Source: Fasciola hepatica
Lineage: Eukaryota; Platyhelminthes; Trematoda; Plagiorchiida; Fasciolidae
NCBI GenBank assembly: GCA_948099385.1
Contig: CANUEZ040000156.1
Span: 8,019,501-8,083,500 of the forward strand
DNA: 64,000 bases
Reading direction: 5' to 3'
Part shown: one piece after another, positions 38,619-48,922 of the stretch
Numbering within the stretch: the stretch's first letter is position 1
Layout: the number at the start of each line of letters is the position of its first letter
Position numbers and translations under genes: made by a program
Notes under the pieces: generated by a model
Told to the model about the DNA's origin: nothing
The model's database searches: none
The model's input: the letters and a program-made list of their open reading frames with translations, nothing else

Positions 38619-39330
38619 TTGTTTAGTGAAGGGTTTGGCTGGAGTTGGAAAAGAAAACCTCCTTTAGAGTTGTGGGCAGCCGTGAACATTAATCAACTAA
38701 GAAACCTGCAGTTTTCTCCCAATTGCGGGATTCAAGAACATCGTCTACTTTGTTTGAAGATCATTGAAAGATACCGTGGCTTACTACGACTCCAAAGAAG
38801 GGCAGTCGATCGAAACAAAGAGGAAAGTCGATGCATGTTCGTCGTGTTTGTACATGTCTTTACAGACTGCCGTTATTCTGAGGCCATGAATAAATTCTAT
38901 CCGATTGTGTTTCAGCTGCTTCTAAACTTAAGTTCAACGGACCATTTGTTCATTGTTTGTGAGTTTACCGCTCAACTTGGATAGTCAGGAGACTTCGAAA
39001 TCCACATCGTAAGCTCGTTTTTTATTCCAGGCAATTGCACTCGCAACATAAGCGTCTCAGCCAGTTGCGCTCCGATCTTAGATTGTTTCCAGCCATGACT
39101 AAATTCCATCATAAAAAGGGTCATTGACCTTCATAGCTAACTCCTACGCCTCCATTTTGTTGGGCTCTGATTGACCACGTTCTCTTTCGTCAACGCTGGT
39201 GTGAACCACTCGAAGTTTGTCGTTCATTTTGGTGCACTCAGACCACTTCAACACGTTCCCGCTTTTCTCTACGTTCTGAATAATTACCACCTCCCTTTTT
39301 TCTAGACGCAAATCTAAATGCATTTTTCAC
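38619..39330 (+). mobile_element. RTE-like LINE endonuclease remnant, copy A
   Basis: The first frame (to a TAG near 38984) has SRCMFVVFVHVFTDC, EAMNKFYP, then LSSTDHLFIVCEFTAQLG. This corresponds to the apurinic-endonuclease core, where the usual text is an N/YAPTD box, an FY-x-x-L helix and a GDFNAQ-G catalytic motif; here GDFNAQ is degraded to CEFTAQ. Further on, shifted frames keep the order: QLRSDLRLFPAMTKFHHKK (the LANTNF box), IDHVLFRQRW (the catalytic QIDHI box) and VCRSFW. The catalytic Asp-Asn pair is lost, so the copy is dead. Confidence 0.7.
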
Positions 39331-40899
39331 ATCCGTCCCTCCAGTTTCCGTATAAAATGACAGACACAACTTAGTAGGAGTTTGAGACATGACCTCCAGT
39401 ATTGTTTGGTAGTGAAGTCTAGGGAAATGGGGAGTGTTGCATCATTATTTATCATCGAGAACTTCATTATTTGGTTAGAAATACCAGTCCGCAAACATCA
39501 AGTGGAAGTGAAATAATCAAGAAATATGACGGATCTCAGGAAACTGTCAAGACCTTCGTCTGGACACCAGGGACGATCACTTTATGGGGTTGTCAATATG
39601 CTTGTTTCATCAGTGAACATGTGCAAGCAGAACCATCCTTACAGTCACCACTGCTTTACCAGAAATGAATGATATATGAGACGGCTTTATTTGAAAAAGT
39701 ACAAAACTGGTAGGCTAGATGTTGTCTCCCAGTCCTTTTTCAATATCGAAGAATAAGCTGTAAAATGCAAGGATCAGCGTCCATGTAAAAGGTTTTTCTG
39801 GTATTCCGTCTGCTAAATGCAGAAAAGAACCTCCTTGAGCACATAGGCCAAGTTGGTGCATCAACAGTGCATCGACACTCACACTATCCGAACATCAATA
39901 TGGCTTTTAGCGACCTGCCCACAACATTTCTCTTCTCAACGGAAGAACACTGCCAGTAGTGTTATATGCTCCATCAACACACCTAAGCCAGGATTATCCA
40001 GCTCACCGGGGTCACTCATGCGAGGACCATATCGAAAGATCATTGGGGAGCACACAGCACCACAAAATCACTCAGTTAGAAAGGCCTCCCAATGTACTCC
40101 GTCCAATTGGCAGAGTCGCCAAAATGTAATATACAATAACCAGTGTTCCTCTGAATGGGGTTTTTCATGGTAGAAATGTAAAATGCTAGAAGGAAAGCTT
40201 TTTGTAAACACAGGCTCAGTAAGTTCATCAACAGTATTCCACACTCACATTACTCGCTTACCAACATGGCTATCTGCAGCCTACTCACAACAAAGCTTTC
40301 ACGTTAAAGATAATGAAACTCCCAAAATTTCTCTCGAACGAAAGAAGATTTCCCAGGAGTGAAGAACCTCGTTGATTGCACCGACTTATGAGAAATGTGA
40401 TTTGTTCTTTTGTGCTAATGACAGAGATTAGCTGATTGATTATCGCCTCTAAACTATTCGTCGGTTATCTTTTTCCCAGATTATCCACTACATGTGAAAT
40501 GAACTGGTTCCAGACCCGTTCGGGGCTCCATCTTCTACTTGTTTGCCTTTCGAGGACTGATGATAGACACATTTTCCGGGGGGTTATAATGTCTTCAATA
40601 TTATAAATGCAGCATTTGAATCAGTAGACCGAACATAAACATTATTTTCTCACTCAGTGTTCGTGAACAGCTGAAACCGAGTAGCTTTACGTGACGATCA
40701 TTCACCTCATTTCACCACGAGAACGAGTATTTCAGAAATGCTCCCTTCTCAATCTCCGTTCTGAACTTCTCAATTGGAAAGTTTCTTCAATTTGCTGCAT
40801 CTCCGTGTGAGAATTATGGCATCAGTCTGCACTCGAATAGTCGATAATAGTCATCGCAGTGAGTATTTAGTTTATATTCATTTTTTCCTAAGCAATCTT
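39331..40899. other. Unassigned interval between LINE parts, with a diverged direct duplication
   Basis: The segment near 39841-39960 recurs near 40205-40320 (shared catcaacagt, cacactcaca, atggct, cacaaca in order), about 365 bp apart. A plus-strand frame at 39471-39668 has no recognised motif. If 38.2-41.5 kb is one element, this interval replaces most of its reverse transcriptase. Confidence 0.4.
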
Positions 40900-41544
40900 A
40901 CCAACTTTGAACTATTTTTTTTAGCATGGTTCACAATTTCGAAGTGTGAATATGCTACTCAACGATTGAGTTTGCCTCCGACCAAAGCTTGTTCTGGTGG
41001 AGGAAGATTTGTTACCTTTGTAGTTGCACCTTGTCAGATGGCTGGATAATGAATGGGGTATCATCCTGTATGCACTACTTGCATTTGAATTCGAAAATCC
41101 ATAGTCATTGGAGCTAGTTAGACCCATTCTTCGATACGGCTCAGATGCGTGACGAATGCCAGATGAATTTACGTGAGCACTATTGGTGTTTAAGTGCCGA
41201 TTTCTTTATAGTAATGGTTGAGTATGATGGAAGCTCTGCATCAGAAATGCTGAGGTTGGAGTTAGATTTTTGGAAAGCAGAGGTCAGTCCGTGGAAGAAG
41301 TAGTGAATATAAGCAGGTTCAGGTGGCTGGGGCATGCGTTAAGCATACTCACCGATGGACGTCCTAGTTGTACGGTGTTCTGTGAGACTGACAGTTAATG
41401 GGAGGTAGGTCGAACCGACCAGTTCAATGAATGCAAAACGGTTTGAAACGTGAAACGAATTAGACGTCCCATTCGTGGTCACCGATCCCCGCACACCTGA
41501 TGGTTGGATACGTTTGTGATGTGCTTGGGTGTGGTGGCCAGAGG
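40900..41544 (+). mobile_element. RTE-like LINE reverse-transcriptase C-terminal tail
   Basis: In order the translated frames give ISKCEYATQRLSLPP (the SKCK-LLQDW box after the palm), RPILRYGSDA (the VLLYGSETW box), VEEVVNISRFRWLGHAL, and a short TDGRPSC-like segment. This is the characteristic tail of fluke RTE/SR2-type elements, where the W-L-G-H-x-L-R-M-P sequence is highly conserved. Frameshifts and stops occur between boxes. It is on the same strand as copy A and may be its 3' end. Confidence 0.75.
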
Positions 41545-42081
41545 AAAAAAATGCATTTGGGCTCTTTCCTCATCTTTCGGTTTTAGGCTTTTTATCTACT
41601 GTCCTCTTTTTTCACTTCGTAGTTCCATTTATTTAGCCGTTAATGGAAAGAAGCTTTAAGGTAGCAACATAAACCGGAGCACAAAAGCATAAGATTGTTG
41701 ATTTCATTAACTGAGCTGAGCTCACCTCTGGCTTGTGTTCTACAAAATATCCATGGTACATCTAGGAATGTTACCAATCGATGCTAGTCATTTCCGTTAT
41801 TTATGTTGCAAACAGGCTAATAAGTGAAAAGTGGATCCATATAAGACTAGGGCCATTAGGCGGATCAAATAAGGGTAAATAACTAGAATTCATCTGAAGT
41901 GCCAGAGGGAAACTGATTTGAATATAAGCGAAAATATAAGCATGTCACAGGGCTACCCTCCCGACAAATACTGTTAGTGAATGTCCAAACAAACTGTAAG
42001 TTATGTCACCCAAAAGAACATAGCAAATACATTAGAAACATTGATACATTTGAGTTATCCGTTTCAAACCTGGGAAATGTT
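41545..42081. other. No gene recognised
   Basis: Sequence downstream of the LINE tail; nothing recognised. Confidence 0.35.
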
Positions 42082-42432
42082 TCATGATAATACAAAGCTA
42101 TAATATAATGCAAGAATAAAATCTACACAATGGAATACTTTCCAGGTAAATAAGTATGACAAACAAAAGCTATTAAGACCCCAAATGAATGACCTGTAGG
42201 CCATAGTCATAGATTCTTGGTCATCGTTCGTTGTAGTTATTCTCCGTTTTACGGATAATTTAGGCTGTGAAATAAATAATGGCCGTTGCTCGTATGGGAT
42301 TTTCATAATGGATTGCAAAAATTCCAGTTGGACCATTTGTTCAATTGCTGGCACCAACAAATCGAAAGCGCCATTTTCCGCTGTCCTCAAAGACCTTGTT
42401 TCATGTCTGCTCATGCTTTCAGTCAATTTCAT
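42082..42432 (-). CDS. Hypothetical 116-codon reading frame
   Basis: From ATG 42432 the first 80 residues are charged and mixed (for example SRHETRSLRTAENGAF and KRRITTTNDDQESM). The last 35 are hydrophobic and aromatic, as if an intron or a membrane segment were being read. A donor-like site (CTACAG then GTCATT) lies inside near the change. A ctttcag acceptor lies just upstream of the ATG, with an in-frame TGA between. No family was recognised and the length is not beyond chance. Confidence 0.28.
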   Translation of the reverse strand: MKLTESMSRHETRSLRTAENGAFDLLVPAIEQMVQLEFLQSIMKIPYEQRPLFISQPKLSVKRRITTTNDDQESMTMAYRSFIWGLNSFCLSYLFTWKVFHCVDFILALYYSFVLS

Positions 42433-44689
42433 TCACAGGAACACTTTTCCGGTCTGAAAGCAACAGAGACACCTGCAATATGAGCCTTGAATAAATAGAA
42501 TGTATGTGGTCCTCAAACGACGTGCTAAATAAGCTTCAATTTTCGCGGCTTGAACGTTTCCGTCTTTTCATTCCCAGTTAGTTACCAATTATTGACTAGC
42601 GTGAAACAAATTTCTTATTTTTCATAAAAATCCGTATTTTCATATGAGAAAGGACAAACGTGTGTATCACTGCTGTTTGGTTGCTGCATTTTCCTTACCA
42701 ATTCACGTCATCTTCCTATTGAAATTCAATACACTTGGCAAACCTAGAATATGTGCTCGTTTGAAGGATGTCTAACTTAACTGATATGCTCACGATGGTT
42801 AGTGACAGTTACGATAATGGTTTTTCTTGTGCAATGGCGGTATTTTTCCCAGCGACAGTATTTGTTTCTCCTATTGTCTCCATAAATTAATAACTAGAAA
42901 TAAATTTAGCGAATCCTTCGTGTCTTGAAAATTAGACATTTTTGTACAGTTTTCTGATGACAGTCTCAACTATATCCGATCAAGGCTGACTTCACGGTGT
43001 TCCCATTCACACCTCTTATACGGTAAATGTTAGGGAAATTTCTTACCTTTTAAACAAAGAGAACACAACTATTATCAAGAACAAAACAGACTAAGAGCAT
43101 GTATTCGGGAAGAGCAGAAAATAGTGACGGTTAAAATAGACAATGTTCACGGATAAGAATGTCAATGGTATTTAATGTATGATTCCTCGATGAATACGAG
43201 TAATAATCTCAAATGAATGCGGCATATTCTGATGAGTAGTAAGGCGGTGTGTGTTTCGAAAGGAACAATTTATTATTGTCAGCTTTCGACAAGATTTCAA
43301 AAAGGCCGAAGTGAATTGATTGGTTCTTAATCGGATCACCGTTAAGAAATTTCTGATTAATATCTCTTTCGACATACCTGTCATGAGATTCCCATTCTTC
43401 GAAACTCGAGTTGATCGTACTACCTGTCCTTTATGGGGAATATGCGAGTTGTCGAAATCATTCTAAGGGACCGACTTCAATGGGCTCACACACCGAAACT
43501 GATTATTTGTCAGTGACAGATCTAGCGAAGTGCATTCGAATCGTTCTTGCAGTGACTAGTTTATCATCTTTCAACACTGTTGATCAGAGTCCTGGCTGCA
43601 TTGTTACAATGCCCGTATAATTATCGATCGGCCAGCCGGTATCCCGTATTATTGCGCATACAGGCATGATCGTAGTCTAAATGATGTAACTTCACCTATA
43701 CCACGGAAATGGGAGTTAATCTTGTGTCCCAAAGGAACGGTAGTATTAAATGGTTTATGAAAATCATTGGAATCCAAAACGGTGTTTATTGTCCCAACGC
43801 AGGCAAACAGTCCTGATAAACAGAACAATCCGAATGCCTAACCTGATAGTGAAATGTCCCTAAATGGTTAGTGTCATATTTCAGTGTATCCACTGAATAA
43901 AGTGAAGATGATCAGCTCTGATAGGAAGCACAAAAATAAAGTGGCCACCTTGAGTGTTGAACAGTAAAATTCCGATGGGTTGAGGAAAATGATGAGGTTA
44001 CTGAAAATACAGCATCGTAAATGAGAGGAATATCGCGTCCTCCGTCACATTCTATTACAAATCACATAATATCTTATCATAGGAAGTTTGTCTTAATAAA
44101 ATGAAAGGAACATGACAGGCAAATTGAATGAGCCCTCAAAAGTGACTTTCTGTTTTCAACAAATCAACTTCGACGTGAATTTGCCTTAGCAGAACTGACG
44201 TACTTATACTCAAATCACATCTCTTCTACTTCTTGAACTTTATACATTCGTGTAGAAAAATTCAGAAGGAAATCGCGGTCAATGAAAAAGTTTCAAATGG
44301 GAAGTTAACTGGTGGTGGTGGTTCCCTATGTTCAAAAGTCCACGATGATAATGACTTGACCGTCGGTTGAATACTGAAGAACTCTCCTGGAGTAAGACGT
44401 ATCTCTACCAGAGGGTTATGGTGCGGTCTTAAGAGAACTCGTGGGAAAATTTGTTCCATAAATTAATATCTGCCTCAAGTGTGACGACACCCATCAAGAC
44501 GAGACTGCATTTTGGTGTGGTGTATTGGCTTGTGGACCTGCATGACCCAAAGAGTAATGCGTGACAGTTGCTTTACAACTGATATGCAATGGTACTTCAC
44601 CTGTTAGAGGATACAGGAGCCACGTAGTTCAGCCTGTGAAGCAGGTTTTAAGCCCCATCTGGATTCAGCTACATTGCCTTAGAAAAGGA
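42433..44689. other. No gene recognised
   Basis: Short frames only on both strands; no repeat motif recognised. Confidence 0.35.
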
Positions 44690-45060
44690 CGCCCTACTGA
44701 ATACACAGGCATAGAAGAATTTTACTGGTCACAAAGCCTCGTCAGATGGATGTAAACTTGGAGTAGATGGGGTTTATCGGGACCACAGGAGAAGGCATTC
44801 CACTGTATTGGACTGCTAATACCAGTCGAAAACGCAAAGGCCCAAGCCTAAATGATGTCACCCAGTCGACGTTCCGCTTGCTCCATTGGGTGCATGCGGA
44901 TAAAAATTGGATCTGAGATGCAGATCGATAAAATAACACCAGTGAACACGAGGCAACATGAGAACAGCAATCTGGTTTTATATGTTAGACCAAAAGAAGT
45001 TCCTCAACGGATGCTTCGGTCACGTGTTGTGCTGGGTTAACACGTCACTTCTGTGTAGAT
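44690..45060 (+). mobile_element. RTE-like LINE 5' region, copy B
   Basis: Second copy of the 5' block described at 38220-38615. The two copies are clearly diverged but collinear over about 370 bp and both precede an endonuclease remnant on the same strand. Confidence 0.55.
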
Positions 45061-45269
45061 CAAACTGATGGGACAAAGGTTCCGGTCCGAGTTCCCTAGG
45101 AAAAACCCCTTTCATTGTGTGGTTTAACCTGTCCAGAATTATCCAGTGGTCTATCAGGAATTATTTCTGACTTTCATGCTCTTCATCTTCCATATCGAAA
45201 TTCTAAATGAACACGAGAGGCTACAACCAATTTTAACCAAGAACTTGTGACTCTCGGCCAGGATATTAA

Positions 45270-46060
45270 TTAGAAGGCAAAATTTAGGGGTTCGGATATG
45301 GGATGTGAGTATGTCCATCACTTAACTGCTTCCCACGTCGGCACACTTTGTCAAACGCGGCCACAGCTCGCCTTAACCGGAACATTTCTATGTGTTGTTT
45401 TTCTAAGATACGCAATGAATACCCAATTTTGTTATGGGCTCTGCTCGCCCCATATACAAGCACAGTCACTTCTATCTTTCTTCGCGGGTCGAATGACTCG
45501 GTCCATCACGCTCGTGGTCAGGCTGGCGTGAACATCGCTGCTAGCATGAAACCTGAGAGTGCATTGCTCGATTGGATCCCAGTCAGAAGTAGCCCGTGTG
45601 AGGTTTGGTTGATTGATTCTGCTCAGTTTATTAGCATCGACTGAAACTTCGATACCTGTGTCTACGGTAACTACAGTTCTCCTGAAGTTAAGGCTAAAAT
45701 GAGACACAGAGACACACAGAAGGCCAATTTGGCTTTCGCGCTGATCGAACTGCTTTTTGAAAACCTACTCACGCAATTATGCTCCGACCACAGTCTGCTC
45801 GTGGTATTTCTAGAATTCTCACACCAAAAGCCGCACCAATAAACCTGGTGTCCTCTTTCACTTTCTCATTGCCGGATTCAAAACGACCACATATTTATCG
45901 GTTACTACTAGCCTGGATAGAATGACGACAATTGGTCAATACGGTTCACATCTAAAGGCTCTCATCGCGCTTTCGCCCGTGTGCGTCTCAGCCTAGGTTT
46001 CGTCAGCGGCCGAAACAATGGTAAAGACAGTTGTCCAAGTCAATTGCAACCGGACAATAA
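45270..46060 (+). mobile_element. RTE-like LINE endonuclease remnant, copy B
   Basis: Frames in order: SHVGTLCQTRPQLAL (the N-terminal N-V-R-T-L box), GQAGVNIAASM followed by ALLDWIPVRSSPCEVWL (a very typical G-x-A-G-V-x-I...DW-x-P-V-x-S-R-L-C-x-V-R-L segment), SSPEVKAKM (the CSSPEVKDxFY box), LTQLCSDHSL and a final ARVRLSLGF. The residues between VWL and SSPEV are damaged and the catalytic boxes are not intact. Several frames are used, so the copy is dead. It breaks off near 46060 before any reverse transcriptase. Confidence 0.75.
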
Positions 46061-47534
46061 TTGTCCATCTGATTTCAAACAGGAATTATCCTTCAGGTTA
46101 TCGGTGCAGTCAAATACCCTGAAATAAAATGAGCGTTGATCAGAGATCAGGGAGGCCATTTTGAAGTTGTAAATGCTACCCAAGTTTCGAAACCCTGTTA
46201 CACGTACAGAAACGACAGTTATCTTCATCCTCGGTTGTACTGATAGATGTGCATAGATCGATTCTCCCAAATTCCGATATGACGGAGCCCAAAGTTCTCA
46301 TACACACCAACTGATTCAGAGACTGATAAATGACCCGAAGCTGTAGTGGGTCAGGAAGTGTAAGACCAAGGGGAAGACTGCGGCTATCTGCAAAAGCTAC
46401 AACTTTCCCTGTGTAAGTGGCAAACTAACTACTGCGATACTGCATAGTAGGCATGTGCCGTTAAGGTCAGGTAATTTAATCAATAATGTCATACTTCTAT
46501 ACTCTGATTTTGGTTTTGTTTGCTACTTCACAGCAGCATTCAGTTGAGGGAAAAATCAATATAGGTTTGAAATGAGAAATCATTAAAAACGAATGATAAG
46601 ACGTAAATCCGCCAGACGAAGAAGGAAGCACTTCGATTTATCAGAACACATAAGGTGAGAGCACAGAATTCCCCACGGTTTCAAAGTTTCTTACATTCAC
46701 CAACTTCGACTGATGCACTGATTAGGAGACCAAGGATCATGGAAATAAAATTACCGACTTACTTGGAATGTATCACATATATATCATGGTTATATAAACA
46801 TCACCCACGGAATCTTCATTCAGATGTCGTTATCATCTGGAAACAGACACTGGAAAATGACATATTTTACTATCTAATAAGGACAAGTTAACGGTGAAAT
46901 GTGCGAATTGTTTTTCGGAGAGATGTTATCTATCTTTGTAGGTGTTCATCCCACATGCAATGACAACTAATGGAATTACCAATCCTAATAGTTGAGGTTA
47001 AGATAAGTGAAAATCTCTGTTCTAAACGATCGGTTTGCGTGGAAGAGCAAAAACAGCATACACATTCGACCCATTGACCTGAAGTAACGAATTGTCAATA
47101 AATAACTAGCCAACAAACACCAGGATTGGAAAATGCAAACCGCATTTGATTTGTCTAAGACAGATATAGAGAAACGATAACAATGGAATTAATTCTACCT
47201 AGCGCAAGAAACAAATGATACATTGTCGAACCACTGGGACAGAATGCGAGAATTTTTCCTTTTTGTTTAGACAGATACATATTTTACTGAAAGTGGCAAA
47301 CGATATGAAAACGAATTTTCGGCTTAGCCATATTGTGAATACATATCGTCAGGAGATTTATTCTAGCTGCGATGGTTTACATCAATCAGATACAGTTAGT
47401 AATCTATCAATATAATTCGACGAACAGCATGTGTACACGTTCAGCGTAATATATTTTAATTTTCCAGTCGGTAATATTTGCCGAAGATATTTTTTACGTA
47501 TACATTACAAATAAAGACTTTCGAGGTGCAGATA
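46061..47534. other. No gene recognised
   Basis: Upstream side of the CTLD frame at 47535; no clear TATA box. Short frames only. Confidence 0.35.
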
Positions 47535-48166
47535 ATGCATGCTCAACGTATGGCCATAATCAACCTCGTTGGTATCGCGTTCCTATGCCCGCCAGTTCAG
47601 ATGAACAGTTTAATTTGTTGCAACGACGTCGGTAAACATTTGTGTATCATCCGCATAGACCGCCATGCCACGTTCTGCGAGACTCATGAAACCTGTGGGC
47701 AAGGAGGTAAAATACGTGGTTTACAATTGTTCATACCCGTGTATAATGCCCCAAAATAGTCGCTTTCTTTTCTGACACTGGAACCGTATTCACCAGTTTC
47801 AATGCAATGTTGAACCGAACAACTGATCTTCGAGCTGGATGACGAGTTGGTGACTCGGGATACGCCGAATTCGTTACAACTAAAAGTGATACAACAGTCC
47901 CATGGCACACAGGTGAACCAAATGACGATGGTCCAACCGTTGGACTGTACATTGGACGTGAGCTATTCGATGATCTTCAAGATCATCGCGATGCCACAAG
48001 TGTCATTTGTGGAACCTCCTTTCGTCCCAAGGGGGGGGGGGAATTGGAACGTTTTCAGACTAATTGGCCATATGAACTAGACACTTTGTTTGTCAGCAAA
48101 GAATATCCTTGTGGTTGTTTCAAATCCATCACTGCTAATACTTTGATAGCATGTGCGAAAGGGTGA
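47535..48166 (+). pseudogene. Secreted C-type-lectin-like gene with one frameshift and one TGA
   Basis: From ATG 47535 (or 47550) a signal peptide (AIINLVGIAFLCPPVQ) leads into CCNDVGKHLC, TFCETHETC and GLQLFIPVYNAPK, then a TAG at 47757. A run of four A residues just before it is the likely site of a one-base loss: the frame one base back continues VAFFSDTGTVF, NRTTDLRAG, then TGA at 47840 where a Trp would be expected, GYAEF, PWHTGEPNDDG, DDLQDHRDATSVICG. GEP-N and a terminal V-I-C are hallmark CTLD elements, and the EPN triplet would suit mannose-type calcium-dependent binding. The last about 50 residues, after an 11-G run, may be intron read-through. Either a young pseudogene or two sequencing errors in a live gene. 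Confidence 0.7.
48030..48041. repeat. Homopolymer G run (11 G)
   Basis: A rare poly-G run in the 3' part of the CTLD frame. Its length is unreliable in any assembly and bears on the reading frame downstream. Confidence 0.9.
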
Positions 48167-48361
48167 ATATCTTATGTGTGGACGAATTTGGTGCAAGAAT
48201 GGCTGTGCTCAATTCTTCCTTTTGATTGCTGATAAATTTGTTATTGTCACATGGGTGAACACAGAAGCTGTCGAATTGGTATACCCCATTGCTCCAAAAG
48301 CTCAGTGTGATATCTATCACTAATAAACACCCCAAGACGTACCGGAGAATTATGTAAATTC

Positions 48362-48613
48362 TTAACAAGTCACTTGCATTGAGGAGTGGGTTGACGATGT
48401 AATACTTTTCATCATCAAAGCAACCGACAGTGACGGGATTTTAATGTCTAATATGCGAGCGGGTAAGCGTAAGCACTGAATCACTCGACCACCACCGCGT
48501 AATGGCTTCATTGTATCACCGGAAGTACTACTCATCTGAATGAACAAAGTATACCCAAATAAGTTGAATCCACTTAACACATCTAATTGATTTGCAGTCA
48601 GTAAGAAGTTCAC
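48362..48613 (-). mobile_element. Possible LINE endonuclease scrap (CR1-like)
   Basis: An 83-codon minus-strand frame has FNLFGYTLFIQ, then PLRGGGRVIQCL. This resembles the IPGY-x-LF-R and GGG-V-x-x-Y box of CR1/jockey endonucleases. It lies between the CTLD frame and the PAN exon on the other strand, so it would be an insertion in an intron. Only one box is visible. Confidence 0.3.
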
Positions 48614-48761
48614 TGAAATTTTTTGAAACTGGTAATAGGGTGGAACTCTAAACTAAGTTCATGGACAACAACATTATTTACCAAGTTGTATTGACATGTC
48701 ACTATAGGTGAAAAGAATCGAGGTGCTAGCTCATGTATTTTCGTGTTCTACTCTCGTTCAG

Positions 48762-48922
48762 CTGCAAACAATGCACAGAATGTCGTTCTTTCTATTTCAA
48801 CGAGAAGAATAAAGATTGTATGCTTTCGCCTTGTGTGGATCACTGCCCCCACTGAGATTTTCCGTCCAAGCAGGTGCTTGGGTGCGTTTCGGACGACCTG
48901 ATTGGTGATTCGGGCTCAATGA
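48762..48922 (+). pseudogene. PAN/Apple-like exon, damaged
   Basis: The acceptor ctctcgttcag ends at 48761 and a canonical donor GTAAGT starts at 48923. The first frame gives CKQCTECRSFYFNEKNKDC, then a TGA at 48853. Compared with the exon at 60427-60591 the DNA aligns throughout, including about 20 bp of intron before the acceptor. This copy has one base missing near the TGA and one base extra about 40 bp later, so the open frame is lost between them. It is on the same strand as the CTLD frame 600 bp upstream and is probably its second module. Confidence 0.65.
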
